64,000 nucleotides of DNA from Unio delphinus (lineage: Eukaryota; Mollusca; Bivalvia; Unionida; Unionidae). Every line of letters starts with the position of its first letter. The stretch's first letter is position 1. The stretch covers positions 7,831,782 through 7,895,781 of the forward strand of contig JAQISU010000097.1 in the NCBI GenBank assembly GCA_029339505.1. The letters are read 5' to 3'. The translations under genes were made by a program, and so were the position numbers. The notes under the pieces are model-generated. The model searched no databases, was not told the DNA's origin, and worked only from the letters and a program-made list of their open reading frames with translations. Positions 39,753 to 50,690 of this stretch are shown one piece after another.

Positions 39753-40862
39753 TACTTTGTATTTGCTCAGTATTTCTCAAGATCCTATAATGCAACAAGT
39801 AATGGTGAATGTTACTTCACTTGGTCAAAGTGTTCTTTCATTTCTGAAATCATTTCCCTATTTCTAAAATACTTTTATGGTATGAACATATTGCGCAAAC
39901 ATTCTTCAAGCAAATCCCACCTTGTGTAATTACAAGAGAATTCAAGCATGTCTTTAAAATCAGGGCCTCACAAAACGCATCAAATTGTTTTCGAGTATGC
40001 ATTGCGGACTGTCGTTTATTGCAGTATCCCATATTCATATCTTACGTTAAACAGTTAGTGTGAAGCTATATGGCAAGTATCGCATTTTATCAAATAATTC
40101 CTTTGGCGACATATAGATGCGAATGATTTTAATTATATTCAGTCCATGTGGACCGATAGGGATAATTTTCAGTTCCAATTAACTTACCATTTAGCAATAA
40201 TTTTGAAATATCTGCTTCTTTCTGATGTGCTACCAATAATGGTGAAATAAAATAAGTCTGATTCCATAATCTTGAGTTTAAGGAAACTCGGATCGAACTT
40301 GTGTATGTATTTATGAATACTACGACTGTATTAAAACAAAATCAAAACACGTGTATGTTTATTAGAGAAAAAAAATATTACATATAATACGTTATATAAT
40401 TTATATCTGTAAGCGAAATAGAAAAAGAATATAATTTACTCATGTTCTCGATACTGGGAAACTAGGAAACTGAATGCGATAAATATGTAGCTGCTTGGTT
40501 TCAGCTTGTCTTACAAGAGCACCTGACTGCCCGTATATACACCGGTATTTCTAAATCAATTAATAAAATATCAAAACCAGTTGTTTTTTTAAAGCCATTT
40601 TTTGACAGTTAGAATTAAATGATTTTAAAAAATATAAACCAGCCCATTGACATATTTAATATAAATTTTTATGTAAATATTTTCTTTAAAATAACAAACT
40701 GGTGTCAGATGGATAATTGTAAACAAATAGTTGTACGATAAGTATACGAAAGTGGCTTTTCAGTCAACAAGATGTCCGGAGACAGGTTTCGATCGTGGAA
40801 AATATTTTGCTCTTATAGGCCAAAAAGACTCTTAACGTCTCGCGATGTCGTTCACATTATGA
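39750..40862. other. Gene-free DNA
   Basis: Nothing recognised on either strand. Confidence 0.45.
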
Positions 40863-41212
40863 AGAAACAATTAACACCATCATATTTATAAACAATCAAC
40901 CCCATCATATTTAGAAACAATTAACACCATCATTTTCATAAACAATAAACACCATCATATTTAGAAACAATTAACACATCATATTTAGAAACAATTAACA
41001 CCATCATATTTAGAAACAATTAACACCATCATTTTCATAAACAATAAACACCATCATATTTAGAAACAATTAACACATCATATTTAGAAACAATTAACAC
41101 ATCATATTTAGAAACAATTAACACCATCATTTTCATAAACAATTAACACCATCATATTTAGAAACAATTAACACCATCATATTTAGAAACAATTAACACC
41201 ATCATATCTGAA
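40863..41212. repeat. 25-bp minisatellite, about 14 copies
   Basis: The unit AACAATTAACACCATCATAT with TTAGA or TTATA completing it repeats with two main variants (CATATTTAGA and CATTTTCATA). Their alternation suggests a two- to four-unit higher order. Confidence 0.9.
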
Positions 41213-41689
41213 AATGTGCATCTGTTACTAGACAAGTACATAGGTACTGGCTTTATGTACGGTGTGAAAATTCGTCCAGTTTTCTCAAAAATGTCTTGCA
41301 ATCCTCTATTCGATAGTCCTTCATTTCTCCTAGACTTAAGGCATGAAAAACACGTGCACTATTGAACTAAATAAAATATCTTAGGAATAGTGAAATACAA
41401 AAATGTCATCTCAAACAGGTATTTTGTGGTCCTGCTGAGAAGATATACACTATTTGGTGGTTTAGCGGGTAATGGCATTTTCGTTGTTACGTAAATTCGT
41501 AGACTGGATAATGGGTGCCATTATTTAAAAATATTTATCTAAAAATTTGATATTCGAAGAAAGTATAAATTAAAAGAAAAGTAGTACGCGAATTCACTGT
41601 ATGTGTTTGTCTATATTGAGTATTCTCTTGATCGCATGTTATACGCATGTTATATATACTTAATTTGCATTGTGTGTAAGTTAGTTTGT

Positions 41690-41910
41690 TAATTTTGTTT
41701 CTCATTACATGCTATTGTAATGTAACATTCTATGCTGTCGTTGACCTTGTTTGAAATTAAGTTCATTTTCTGCTTGACCTAATCGACTTTTGTATTTTTT
41801 TTCTGTAAACAACTAATATATAGCTAAATTATTCTCAGTGTATGGGTTCAAAATCAAAAATATTATTAACAGAATTAAATATATTTATTTTGGTCTAAGT
41901 TTTGGTTGTG
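41690..41910. repeat. Dispersed repeat, copy 1 (partner at 44740-44930)
   Basis: Shared landmarks are GTAATGTAACATT, TGTAAACAACTAATA, GCTAAATTATTCT and GTATGGGTT. The copies are about 70-75 percent alike by eye and in the same orientation, so they could be old LTR or other transposon ends. Confidence 0.65.
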
Positions 41911-42657
41911 AAATTTCCTTCGTGTATCTGACATAGACCAGGTTCTGTTTTCTAATAATAACTAATATATTTAGACTATATACATAGTTTTTTCCCATTT
42001 GATAATTTATTTTTAGAAAATGCCTTTCGTGATCTGAAATAAAGTAGAGAACTATATAATCTCGTAACTAAGAGGAGTTTTAATTCGTGCATTAAGTTCT
42101 AGCAAATGAAGTTGTATTACATGTTGTGTTCAGTATTCTGGATGGAATCTAATTTTTCAAATTAGTTAACTCAAATGATTATATTCTATGGAAATCAAAA
42201 GTGCTTAGATAATAGTCTTGGACAGATTCATTCACAGGATTTATTGTGAATTCAAACCATGCTATATACTACTGTGATTCAAAATAACACAACAACACTT
42301 TTAGACGCTTAGTGGTCAGTGAACTATCAAATTGTAATTGAAAAATCGTATATTGCTAGCCTGCCCATGAAACTCCTTTGGCTGCTCTTTTTGGGACCAG
42401 TAAGACTTATCACAAAATCTTGAATCACTTTTATTAGTCAAACATTAAAAGCGATGTTCGTATATACTGCAGATATTGTTACACCTGTAAAATAGTTTGA
42501 AAATCCAACCAGAAGATACCTAAGGCTCATTTGCAACCTATTCCTGCAGCTCATGAGACCAAGCCAGGTAAACAGTACATATTGATTACAATGTGGGCGC
42601 CTACAAGATTCCAAGTGGCAATTCATTTTAGTGTCTTAGAATAAACGGGTGTAACAA

Positions 42658-42860
42658 ATTAGGCTTTTCCCTCTGTATTTTGTAGTGCAACTAAAACGTC
42701 CAGATTATTTGGTATCATTGTAGAGCTAAAGCTGTCTAACGTTATATAATACCACCCTCATTAGTGTATTATGCATGACCATGACGCTACAGACCTTGGA
42801 AGTATGCTACTACCTCATGCCCCGTAAATTTGGCGCTATGGGCTAATGTGTTGACAATAA
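42658..42860. repeat. About 200-bp direct repeat, copy 1
   Basis: It shares CTCTGTATTTTGTA, GTCCAGATTATTTGGTATCA, GACGCTACAGACCTTGG and CTACTACCTCATGCCCCGTA with 43369-43562. No coding potential is visible. Confidence 0.8.
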
Positions 42861-43368
42861 TGTTTAAGAAAATACATTGAAAATTGTCACGGAATGGCTA
42901 AATTTGTAATGTATGTGCATTGTTGATGAACAAGTGATTAAATACGCAAGGAATATTATCCCCTGGAACGTTTTGTTGTTTTCGCATGAAATGCGAGTAG
43001 GAAACACATTTGGGGGACTATTTCTAAATACATCATAATACATTGACTTCCAAGAAATATTCCATTATAGACCAATGCCTAGTTCTGCGAATAAAATGTT
43101 TTCCATTGGTTGGTTTGCTGGCGCATGAGCAAAAGGTGAAAAGTTGGAGTTCATTTTTAAAAATTTCTTTTCTGCTTAACGGAATCATAATTTTCGTATA
43201 GTGAAGACTCTTTATTTAACATGTCCACCGTATCCTACTTTTTGCACAGGTTCACCTGCTGTGTGTGCTTCAGACCCGTCTGCCGTAGATCTGAGCCATA
43301 ATGTTTAAAATTTGGACACAAAATCGGATTCCGACCATGGGCAAATTTTGGGTGGAAAAAAAAGAGTT

Positions 43369-43562
43369 TTAGGTTTTTCTCTCTGTATTTTGTAATGCAA
43401 CTAAAATGTCCAGATTATTTGGTATCAGTGTAGAGCTAAATATGCCTATCTTTCTATAATATCACTCACTTTAATGTATCTTGAATGACCTTGACGCTAC
43501 AGACCTTGGTAGGCTACTACCTCATGCCCCGTAAACTCGACGCTAGGGTTTAATGTGTTACC
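43369..43562. repeat. About 200-bp direct repeat, copy 2
   Basis: Partner of 42658-42860 in the same orientation, about 85 percent alike by eye. Confidence 0.8.
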
Positions 43563-43786
43563 TTAGCAAGAAAAGCTTTCAGTCATATTGCTGTGATGTC
43601 TGCATGTGGCAGTTTATACTGATACCTAGTCCTGGGGCATCACGCCACATATATGTGGCATTGTGTCCCACCCGATCATATTATCCTGAAAACATGCAGA
43701 CCACTCCTAACACTAACCTCTTAATTCTGAGCCCCAGGCGAGATAGCTGTTAGTTCCATTTTTATAAAACTTTGGTATGAATGAAC

Positions 43787-43856
43787 CGTGGTTTGATCCC
43801 GCGACCTCCGGCATTCGAGGCGGACGCTCTAACGACTAATCCACCCGAGCAGTCCA
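43787..43856 (-). repeat. tRNA-like SINE head
   Basis: The minus strand contains an A-box-like TGGATTAGTCGTTAGAGCG and a B-box-like GGGATCAAACC about 30 bases apart, as in tRNA-derived SINEs. The arms do not fold into a complete tRNA, so I do not call a functional tRNA gene. Confidence 0.6.
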
Positions 43857-43867
43857 ATAAGTAACAA

Positions 43868-44230
43868 ATGTTTGGCCTTGATATTGGCATTACAACACTT
43901 TGACGTCTATATTTTTTCCTTGTCAGGTATTTGTTTAGTGATCACAAACCCATTTACGTTCATTTGCAGGATGCAAACAAAATGCGGACATTATTAAGGC
44001 GGATTATGATATTGCAGAAATTCAATATTGATATCAGCACGTCAAGAGAAAAGACTATTTAATATCAGATGCACTTTCTGGTGTGTAGAAATATATTGTT
44101 CACGTGTCATTCATAAGATTTCATCTTGTATAATTATTACCATATGTATATTTGACTTATTGTAAAAGGAAAGTTTCATTGTTCAAATCTTTCGTTTTAT
44201 GAGGAAAGTGTTCTGTATATTTAATATGCA
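43868..44230 (+). pseudogene. Second, older Ty3/gypsy remnant: RNase H end and 3' flank
   Basis: Broken frames resemble 1795-2160 of the first element: a LALILALQHFDVY-like start, a tail near 44070 and then a GGAAAGTTT...TTTTATGAGGAAAGTG stretch matching the polypurine-tract/LTR junction. It is more decayed than the first copy. Confidence 0.65.
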
Positions 44231-44739
44231 TGATTTGTTAGTTTATTTTATTACTTTTGGTTTACTTTATTACATTCTAACCCAATTCATAGAATAACAA
44301 TATGGGTCTGAACTAAAACCGTTTTAATTTAAATTCCATCATATCATTAATTGGGATACATCGATGCTGCAGGAGGCCCGATCCAGTTTGGATCTTAGTC
44401 GTCCAGTGTCGTCGCCGTTCTCTGTAGGCATGGTTAGGCCGTTTAACTAATATATCCGAAAGCAGTAAATTATTTCCTGTCTGATTAATTTTTCCGAACT
44501 CCATGATCTGAGACTAAATAAATTGAAAATTACTCTATTGTGGAATAATAATGCTCGTCTATTGTCTGTTATTTTCCATATTACGTATTTAAATTCTTGC
44601 ACTGTTTATTTCACCCTATGCAATACCATTATAATCTCGTTGAATGTACATAAACTTTATATCTAATGATATTCGTATTTGATATTATTTTATCATGATA
44701 ATATGTAAATTTGATTTGCTTTATTTTAGATATATTTCT

Positions 44740-44930
44740 TTACATGATAGTGTAATGTAACATTGCATGCTTAACATCACCTTGTTCAAAATTGCAATTC
44801 ATTTCTGATTGACCAGCTTAACTTTATTTTGTTCCTTGTAAACAACTAATACATTGCTAAATTATTCTGTATGTATGGGTTTAAAATCAGTATTATTAAT
44901 AAAAGTAAATATTTATTTGGGTCAAATTTT
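44740..44930. repeat. Dispersed repeat, copy 2 (partner at 41690-41910)
   Basis: Same landmarks and orientation as copy 1; it follows the gypsy remnant by about 500 bp. Confidence 0.65.
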
Positions 44931-45896
44931 GACATTTCATAAGTGAAATTGACAGGTTGTTTTAATTCTGTAATCATCACAATCATTCTGGAATGTTCCA
45001 TTAGGTAATGCTTTTGTATCATGACATTTAAGGAAATAAACAATACGTAACAATTAAATTAGATATGCATAAAAGAAGTTAGATCTAGGACTATACGGCC
45101 TGTTTCAGGATAATGTCACTGGGCAGGACTAGATGTTACTTGTCCCAGTTCTAGACATCATTATAAACTATAAGACTGCATGTCTCGTAGCGATGTTAAA
45201 CCTACGTAAAAATCCAACGCACACAAACACGTTTCCAAACTTGAGATCATTTAGATTTACATTATTGTCTTTCTCTGCATTTTAGACGAAGCTGGGATCA
45301 ATTTCATGTTATTTAGTATTGCTTCATTTCATTTCTTCTGTATTGAAGCCATAGTTATTCTGCGACTTTTCTACATTGTTATCGCATTTTCACATTAAGA
45401 TTAATTTATCTGCGATGTCATTCTATATAAATATATTACATACTAGAGAACGGCCGAAGATCTGACCAAAGATAAAGAATTTGTTTTCATAGCAGCATAT
45501 AAATTTCAGTGCATTTATATCAAGTTTGCGGTTTTGAGTTTATCCACTCCAAACCAACAGATGTATATACAAGTTTAAACAGCCAATAATGTCAGCAAAG
45601 CAAATTATCAGGTGATATATTTTGCTGCCAGTAAAGAATAAAATTTGTAATTTGCAATATTGATAAAGCCCTGTGTGATCTCTAATAAACTTCTTACACG
45701 TTATTTTTAGCAGCAAAAACTACTTATTCCAGTACCAAAAATATACATATAACATTTTCGTAGCCACACCATGATCATCTTGCATTATTCATACATGATC
45801 TCTTCCCCATATGATAATGAACATTTTGTTTTTTCGTACTTTTAAGAAAGATTTGTTTTTCGTGTACAAGAAATATACATGTATATGAATTTTCAG
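44931..45896. other. Gene-free DNA
   Basis: Nothing recognised. Confidence 0.45.
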
Positions 45897-45925
45897 CTAA
45901 CCCTAACCCTAACCCTAACCTTACC
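45897..45925 (-). repeat. Interstitial telomere repeat, C-strand orientation
   Basis: About four CCCTAA units are present on the plus strand, opposite to the terminal array. Confidence 0.9.
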
Positions 45926-46054
45926 TAGTCTAGCCAGTGCCAAGGTTTCTTGAATTGAATTATCTAATTAACTAAGAGGGTCTGGACGCTCTAGTGCATA
46001 TATCTATGGCTTTCAAAGAATCATTTTTGTAATGTGAAATGGCCATGTCAGTAT

Positions 46055-46195
46055 GGGTGCTGAAACGTGTGGGCTGGCGATTTAGGTGACTTATCTTAGC
46101 ATGTGGGGTCCCGGGTTCAAAACCAAATTACCTCCAAATATTTTCAATCAAGAGTAATTCTCCTTAGGCCCGTGCACGGAGTGATGCTGATTGCT
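46055..46195 (+). repeat. tRNA-derived SINE related to the 299-bp satellite
   Basis: It has a tRNA-like head with ACGTGTGGGCTGGCGA and a B-box-like GGGTTCAAAACC, followed by AAATTAC, AAATATTTTC and AGTAATTCTCCTTAGGCC. The same blocks appear in the same order on the minus strand of the satellite monomer. The AGTAATTCTCC.TAGGCC motif also occurs at the 3' end of the Penelope-like element. Confidence 0.7.
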
Positions 46196-46249
46196 CTGAT
46201 TATAAACACATATATACAATAACCTAGCCCTAATCCTATAGATTCGACA

Positions 46250-46640
46250 TTAACCACAAAGAGAATAAATCGGTGGCAAATCATTTTAACAGTACTGACC
46301 ATTCCCTGAAGGATTGCGTCATACTTCCAATTGAAGCGATTATTGAAAAGGAATTTCTAACCAAAAGAGAAAATTATTGGATCCAAAAATTAAAACCTCT
46401 AAACCCTTGCAGTTTCTGCAAGAGGAATCTGAGGACGTCTTACAATTTTTGATAACGTTTAACTCCAAAGCAGTCCAAGTGGATAAATGGATGTCAAATG
46501 GGTACCCTTCCATTCAAGACATGTATCCTCGAGTCTTTCGCTACAAACTTGTGACATGATACCGGAGAAATGAAAACCTATGTGATATACTAATTAGGAA
46601 TAAATTAAAGAACGTAAATAATTCTCCCTAGGCCAATGCT
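46250..46640 (+). pseudogene. Penelope-like element fragment, C-terminal region
   Basis: Broken frames encode NHFNSTDHSLKDC, TKRENYWIQKLKPL and, in another frame, FNSKAVQVDKWMSNGYPSIQ. These match the GIY-YIG endonuclease tail of the element at 47964-49787. At least one frameshift (near 46415) and one stop (near 46557) break it. It ends in AATTCTCCCTAGGCC, then diverges, with degraded CCCTAA repeats about 50 bases further. Confidence 0.8.
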
Positions 46641-46679
46641 CGTAGGAAGTTTAATAATTCCTACCTTATGATCTGTTTT

Positions 46680-46735
46680 GCTTAACCCAAACCCTAACCT
46701 AACCCTAATTTGAACACAATAATAATAACCCAACC
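46680..46735 (-). repeat. Degenerate interstitial telomere repeat
   Basis: CCAAACCCTAACCTAACCCTAA and CCCAACCCTAA lie close together, downstream of the Penelope-like fragment. Confidence 0.75.
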
Positions 46736-47239
46736 CTAAAATCCAAAAACAAACATTTTTTGTTTAAATTAATATGTTTTCATAGTTGATCTCCAATTGT
46801 CAGGCTTTTATTCGAGACACACGGAATAGTTGGGAATTAGTGTGGTAGACTCTAAAAATCTAAGATTTATTCGTGAACAAAAAGGAGGACCCACCACGAG
46901 GGAGGAATTTCTTTTATTCGAAAGGACCCCATTCAGTGATGATTATTAGTGAAAAAAACACTCGTGATTCATTCAAGGATTAAATGTGCACGAACCTTTC
47001 ATTTACCAGAACGTGGATTTAAGGACGATTTGCAGCTATAAGAAAAGACAGCCTAAGTATTGCTGGTTTGCTTTTCTTTTTGTTTTTCTTTCGATCTTCG
47101 TATTTTCACATTTTTTGCACATATTCACATTTATTTTTCACATGTTTGATATTTAAAAATATATTGTTTTTATCACACTATTATCTGCATATAGAAAGAT
47201 TTCATTTACAATAGAAAGAGAAACAATTTTTATTCATGA

Positions 47240-47880
47240 CAATGGCAAACAATCAGGACCATGGTCGCATGGGAAACAACTCTCGGAGGTTTAAAAATCC
47301 GAATGTTGTTTTTATCAAGTTATTTTTCCTGATAAGTCAGGCGTTAACATCACTTGCACGTTTTGAGACAGCAAGTAAAGGGCGAGCATAGGACGAACGT
47401 ATATGACACAGGTTCATTACATGAACAGGTTTTTTATACCGGCCCAGTCGAACCAAAGACTCGTGTCGAAATTACAAAACTTAAATAGAACATGGGCAAC
47501 CAAGGTCGCACAGACTTTATCGGAACATTATCGAGAACAAATTTCCGAATTAATGGGGCAGATTGCTGGCTACAGATTTGCGGACTGGACGATTAAGACT
47601 ATGTCGCACTAGGCGCTTGACTGGGCGAAACATAATTTGAGGAAAACAATTAAGACGGAAAACATTCAGGAATTTATGTCAATTGTGAAGCTACTTTCTC
47701 CGGGGCTTCCGAAACAAACTAATACAATAACTTCCAATGCTAACTCGACAGTGACATTCCAGGTATCTGCCAATGGGACAAATGAACCAATCTGGACTTA
47801 CAAAAGTCCGAAAAGACCCACCCCGAGAAAGTATCCGTTAGAACCGACGGTAATGCCGATTACGCCCAGTAATTTGTTTT
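47240..47880 (+). pseudogene. Decayed coding segment abutting telomere repeats, possible retroelement 5' part
   Basis: One frame (47240-47388) begins MANNQDHGRMGNNSRRF. Another (47403-47880) reads helical protein such as NRTWATKVAQTLSEHYREQI and TENIQEFMSIVKLLSPGLP, interrupted by TAG near 47610. No family is recognised. The segment ends exactly where TTAGGG repeats start. It could be the N-terminal part of a related Penelope-like element or another telomere-associated repeat. Confidence 0.45.
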
Positions 47881-47946
47881 AGGGTTAGGGTTAGGGTTAG
47901 GGTTAGGGTTAGGGTTAGGTTTAGAGTTAGGATTAGGGTTAGGGGA
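47881..47946 (+). repeat. Interstitial telomere repeat (TTAGGG)n with variants
   Basis: About seven perfect units are followed by the variants TTAGG, TTTAGAG and TTAGGA. The same variant order recurs at 49791-49822. Confidence 0.95.
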
Positions 47947-49787
47947 CCCTAATAAGCTCTGGCCTAGGGAGAATTACTTTCGCTCTTTAACTTACTTCTG
48001 ACAATGAAGTCACTTAAATTTTTATTTCTGCAATAAGCTGTAATGAATTTATGAGAAAATATGGCTGGGAATATCTGCTGAATTTCGAGATACCCTTGTT
48101 TCATTAGTTTGGCAACTTGTGTTGCTTTTGTGTTATATGTAATGACAAACGGGATTAGTTTTTCAAACTCTTCATGTAAATTTAGGCCCCCGGGCATTAA
48201 TGATTTAAGTTTTTGTATCCAATACTGTTCTCTTTTCGTTAGTTTGTCTTTATCCGCTACATATTCAATTGGCGTGATACAACAATCGTTAATCGAATGG
48301 TCTGAGGTATTAAAATGGTTAGGAACGGTTTTATTTGCCTTGTGTCTGATATCAAATCTGTGTCTAGTGAATCTATCTCTTAATGTAAGACTGGTCTGTC
48401 CCACATATTGTATTCCACATTTCTTACATGTGATGAGGTATATGACGTTTTTAGAATCGCATGAAAGATTTTGCTTAATATAAAAGGTTTGATTAGTCTG
48501 CTGACTTTTGAAAATGTGTGTTTCCTGTAAAAATGGGCAAGTGCTGCAGCGACTGCTATTACATGGTTTTGCTTTAGCTACTCCGTGTAGTTTGGTATCA
48601 AAATTTTCTATTGCATTGTTCTTAATTTGTCTGAGAAAGTGCTTGGAATACCCTCGTGTTCTTAAAACTCTAAACAGTGTGTTTGTAGCCCTCTGAAAAT
48701 CTACCTTCCTAGAACAAATTCTGTCAAATCTAATAATTTGTGATTTTAGGATCCCCTTAAAGGTGTGCTTAGGGTGAAAAGAAGATTTATGCAGTAACTG
48801 ATGTGTGTCTGTGGACTTAAAGAATACCTTTGTATCTAAAATACCGGTATTTCCAAACATGGGTCCTTTAAAAACGGTTGTATCCAGAAAATCGACAGAA
48901 GTGTCGCTGACGATAGCTTTAAGTTTTACGGAAGGATGGAAATTATTTAAAGTTTGGATAAATTGATCAAACTCGTCCTTGGAATAAGTCCAAATCAGAA
49001 AAATATCATCCAGAAACCTTAAATATACTGCGGGAAGAAGTTGACAACTATTGAATGCGGCTTTTTCCCACTCTGCCATAAAAATATTTGCATAACTTGG
49101 GGCGAATTTCTTTCCCATAGCTGTTCCTGAAATTTGTAGATACCAATTGCCATTAAATTCAAAATCATTGTTTTCTAAACACAGTTTCAATAGTTCCAAA
49201 ATTTCTAAATCTGGTCTACTTGGGTTTGGATTCGCCTTGAAACTGTTAAACACCGCCTTCAATCCATCCTTAATATCAATATTTGTGTACATACTTTCAA
49301 CATCCAAAGTGGCAAGAAAGCTGTTTGAAGGTAATTTGATATCTCTAATTTTTTCTAAAAAGTCCGTAGTATCTCTGAGATATGATGAGTGTTTAGCTGC
49401 CAATGGTGCTAAGAATGAGTCTATATATTCCGAAATGCGATATGATTCACTCCCCACATCAGATATTATTGGTCTTCCTGGTGGAATTTGAAACGGAATA
49501 GACCAGGATTCGGGGCTTTTGTGAATTTTTGGTAAAGTATAAATATGCCTTGGCCTCGGGTTCTCGGCTGGTGTTAAGTACTGCACCTGTTTTTTACTGA
49601 TCTTTTTGTTGTTTACCAGCCGATGTATGATGTTAGTTATTTGTTTACTTGTAGTATGATAAATAGGTTGATCTAATTTCCTGTAATGCTTAGAATTAGC
49701 AAGTTGTCGATCTATTTCCCAAATATAATCCTTTTTATCTAAGATAACCGTTGCTGAACCTTTGTCCGCCTTTTTAATAACAATGTC
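47947..49787 (-). mobile_element. 5'-truncated Penelope-like element with open RT/GIY-YIG frame (copy 1)
   Basis: Read on the minus strand from 49787, the frame is open for 607 codons to TAG at 47964. It begins within RT (ADKGSATVILDKKDYIWEID), continues LPKIHKSPE, LATLDVESMYTNI, GTAMGKKFAPSYANIFMAEW and the catalytic RFLDDIFLIW. It ends with a GIY-YIG endonuclease (VIYLITCKKCGIQYVGQT, then R-x-R and NHFN). No initiator codon is needed because the 5' end is cut off at a telomere-like junction. The 3' end lies against TTAGGG repeats. The RT and endonuclease look intact. Confidence 0.88.
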
Positions 49788-50344
49788 AGGGTTAGGTTTA
49801 GAGTTAGGATTAGGGTTAGGGGACCCTAATAAGCTCTGGCCTAGGGAGAATTACTTTCGCTCTTTAACTTACTTCTGACAATGAAGTCACTTAAATTTTT
49901 ATTTCTGCAATAAGCTGTAATGAATTTATGAGAAAATATGGCTGGGAATATCTGCTGAATTTCGAGATACCCTTGTTTCATTAGTTTGGCAACTTGTGTT
50001 GCTTTTGTGTTATATGTAATGACAAACGGGATTAGTTTTTCAAACTCTTCATGTAAATTTAGGCCCCCGGGCATTAATGATTTAAGTTTTTGTATCCAAT
50101 ACTGTTCTCTTTTCGTTAGTTTGTCTTTATCCGCTACATATTCAATTGGCGTGATACAACAATCGTTAATCGAATGGTCTGAGGTATTAAAATGGTTAGG
50201 AACGGTTTTATTTGCCTTGTGTCTGATATCAAATCTGTGTCTAGTGAATCTATCTCTTAATGTAAGACTGGTCTGTCCCACATATTGTATTCCACATTTC
50301 TTACATGTGATGAGGTATATGACGTTTTTAGAATCGCATGAAAG
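49788..50344 (-). mobile_element. Penelope-like element, shorter identical copy (copy 2)
   Basis: It contains the same variant telomere repeats and the same 3' 500 bases as copy 1 with no difference I can see. It is cut inside the GIY-YIG domain at ATCGCATGAAA, where TTAGGG repeats begin. The shared variant flank indicates a segmental duplication instead of a second independent insertion. Confidence 0.88.

Positions 50345-50690
<346 letters not shown>

Noticed and set aside
43490..43510. TTGACGCTA similar to the Polinton TIR iteron
   Set aside because: The similarity is short and belongs to a 200-bp host repeat present twice; no TIR or Polinton gene nearby.
43787..43856. Functional tRNA gene
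   Set aside because: A- and B-box-like motifs are present, but the arms do not pair properly and there is no convincing anticodon arm; kept as SINE head.
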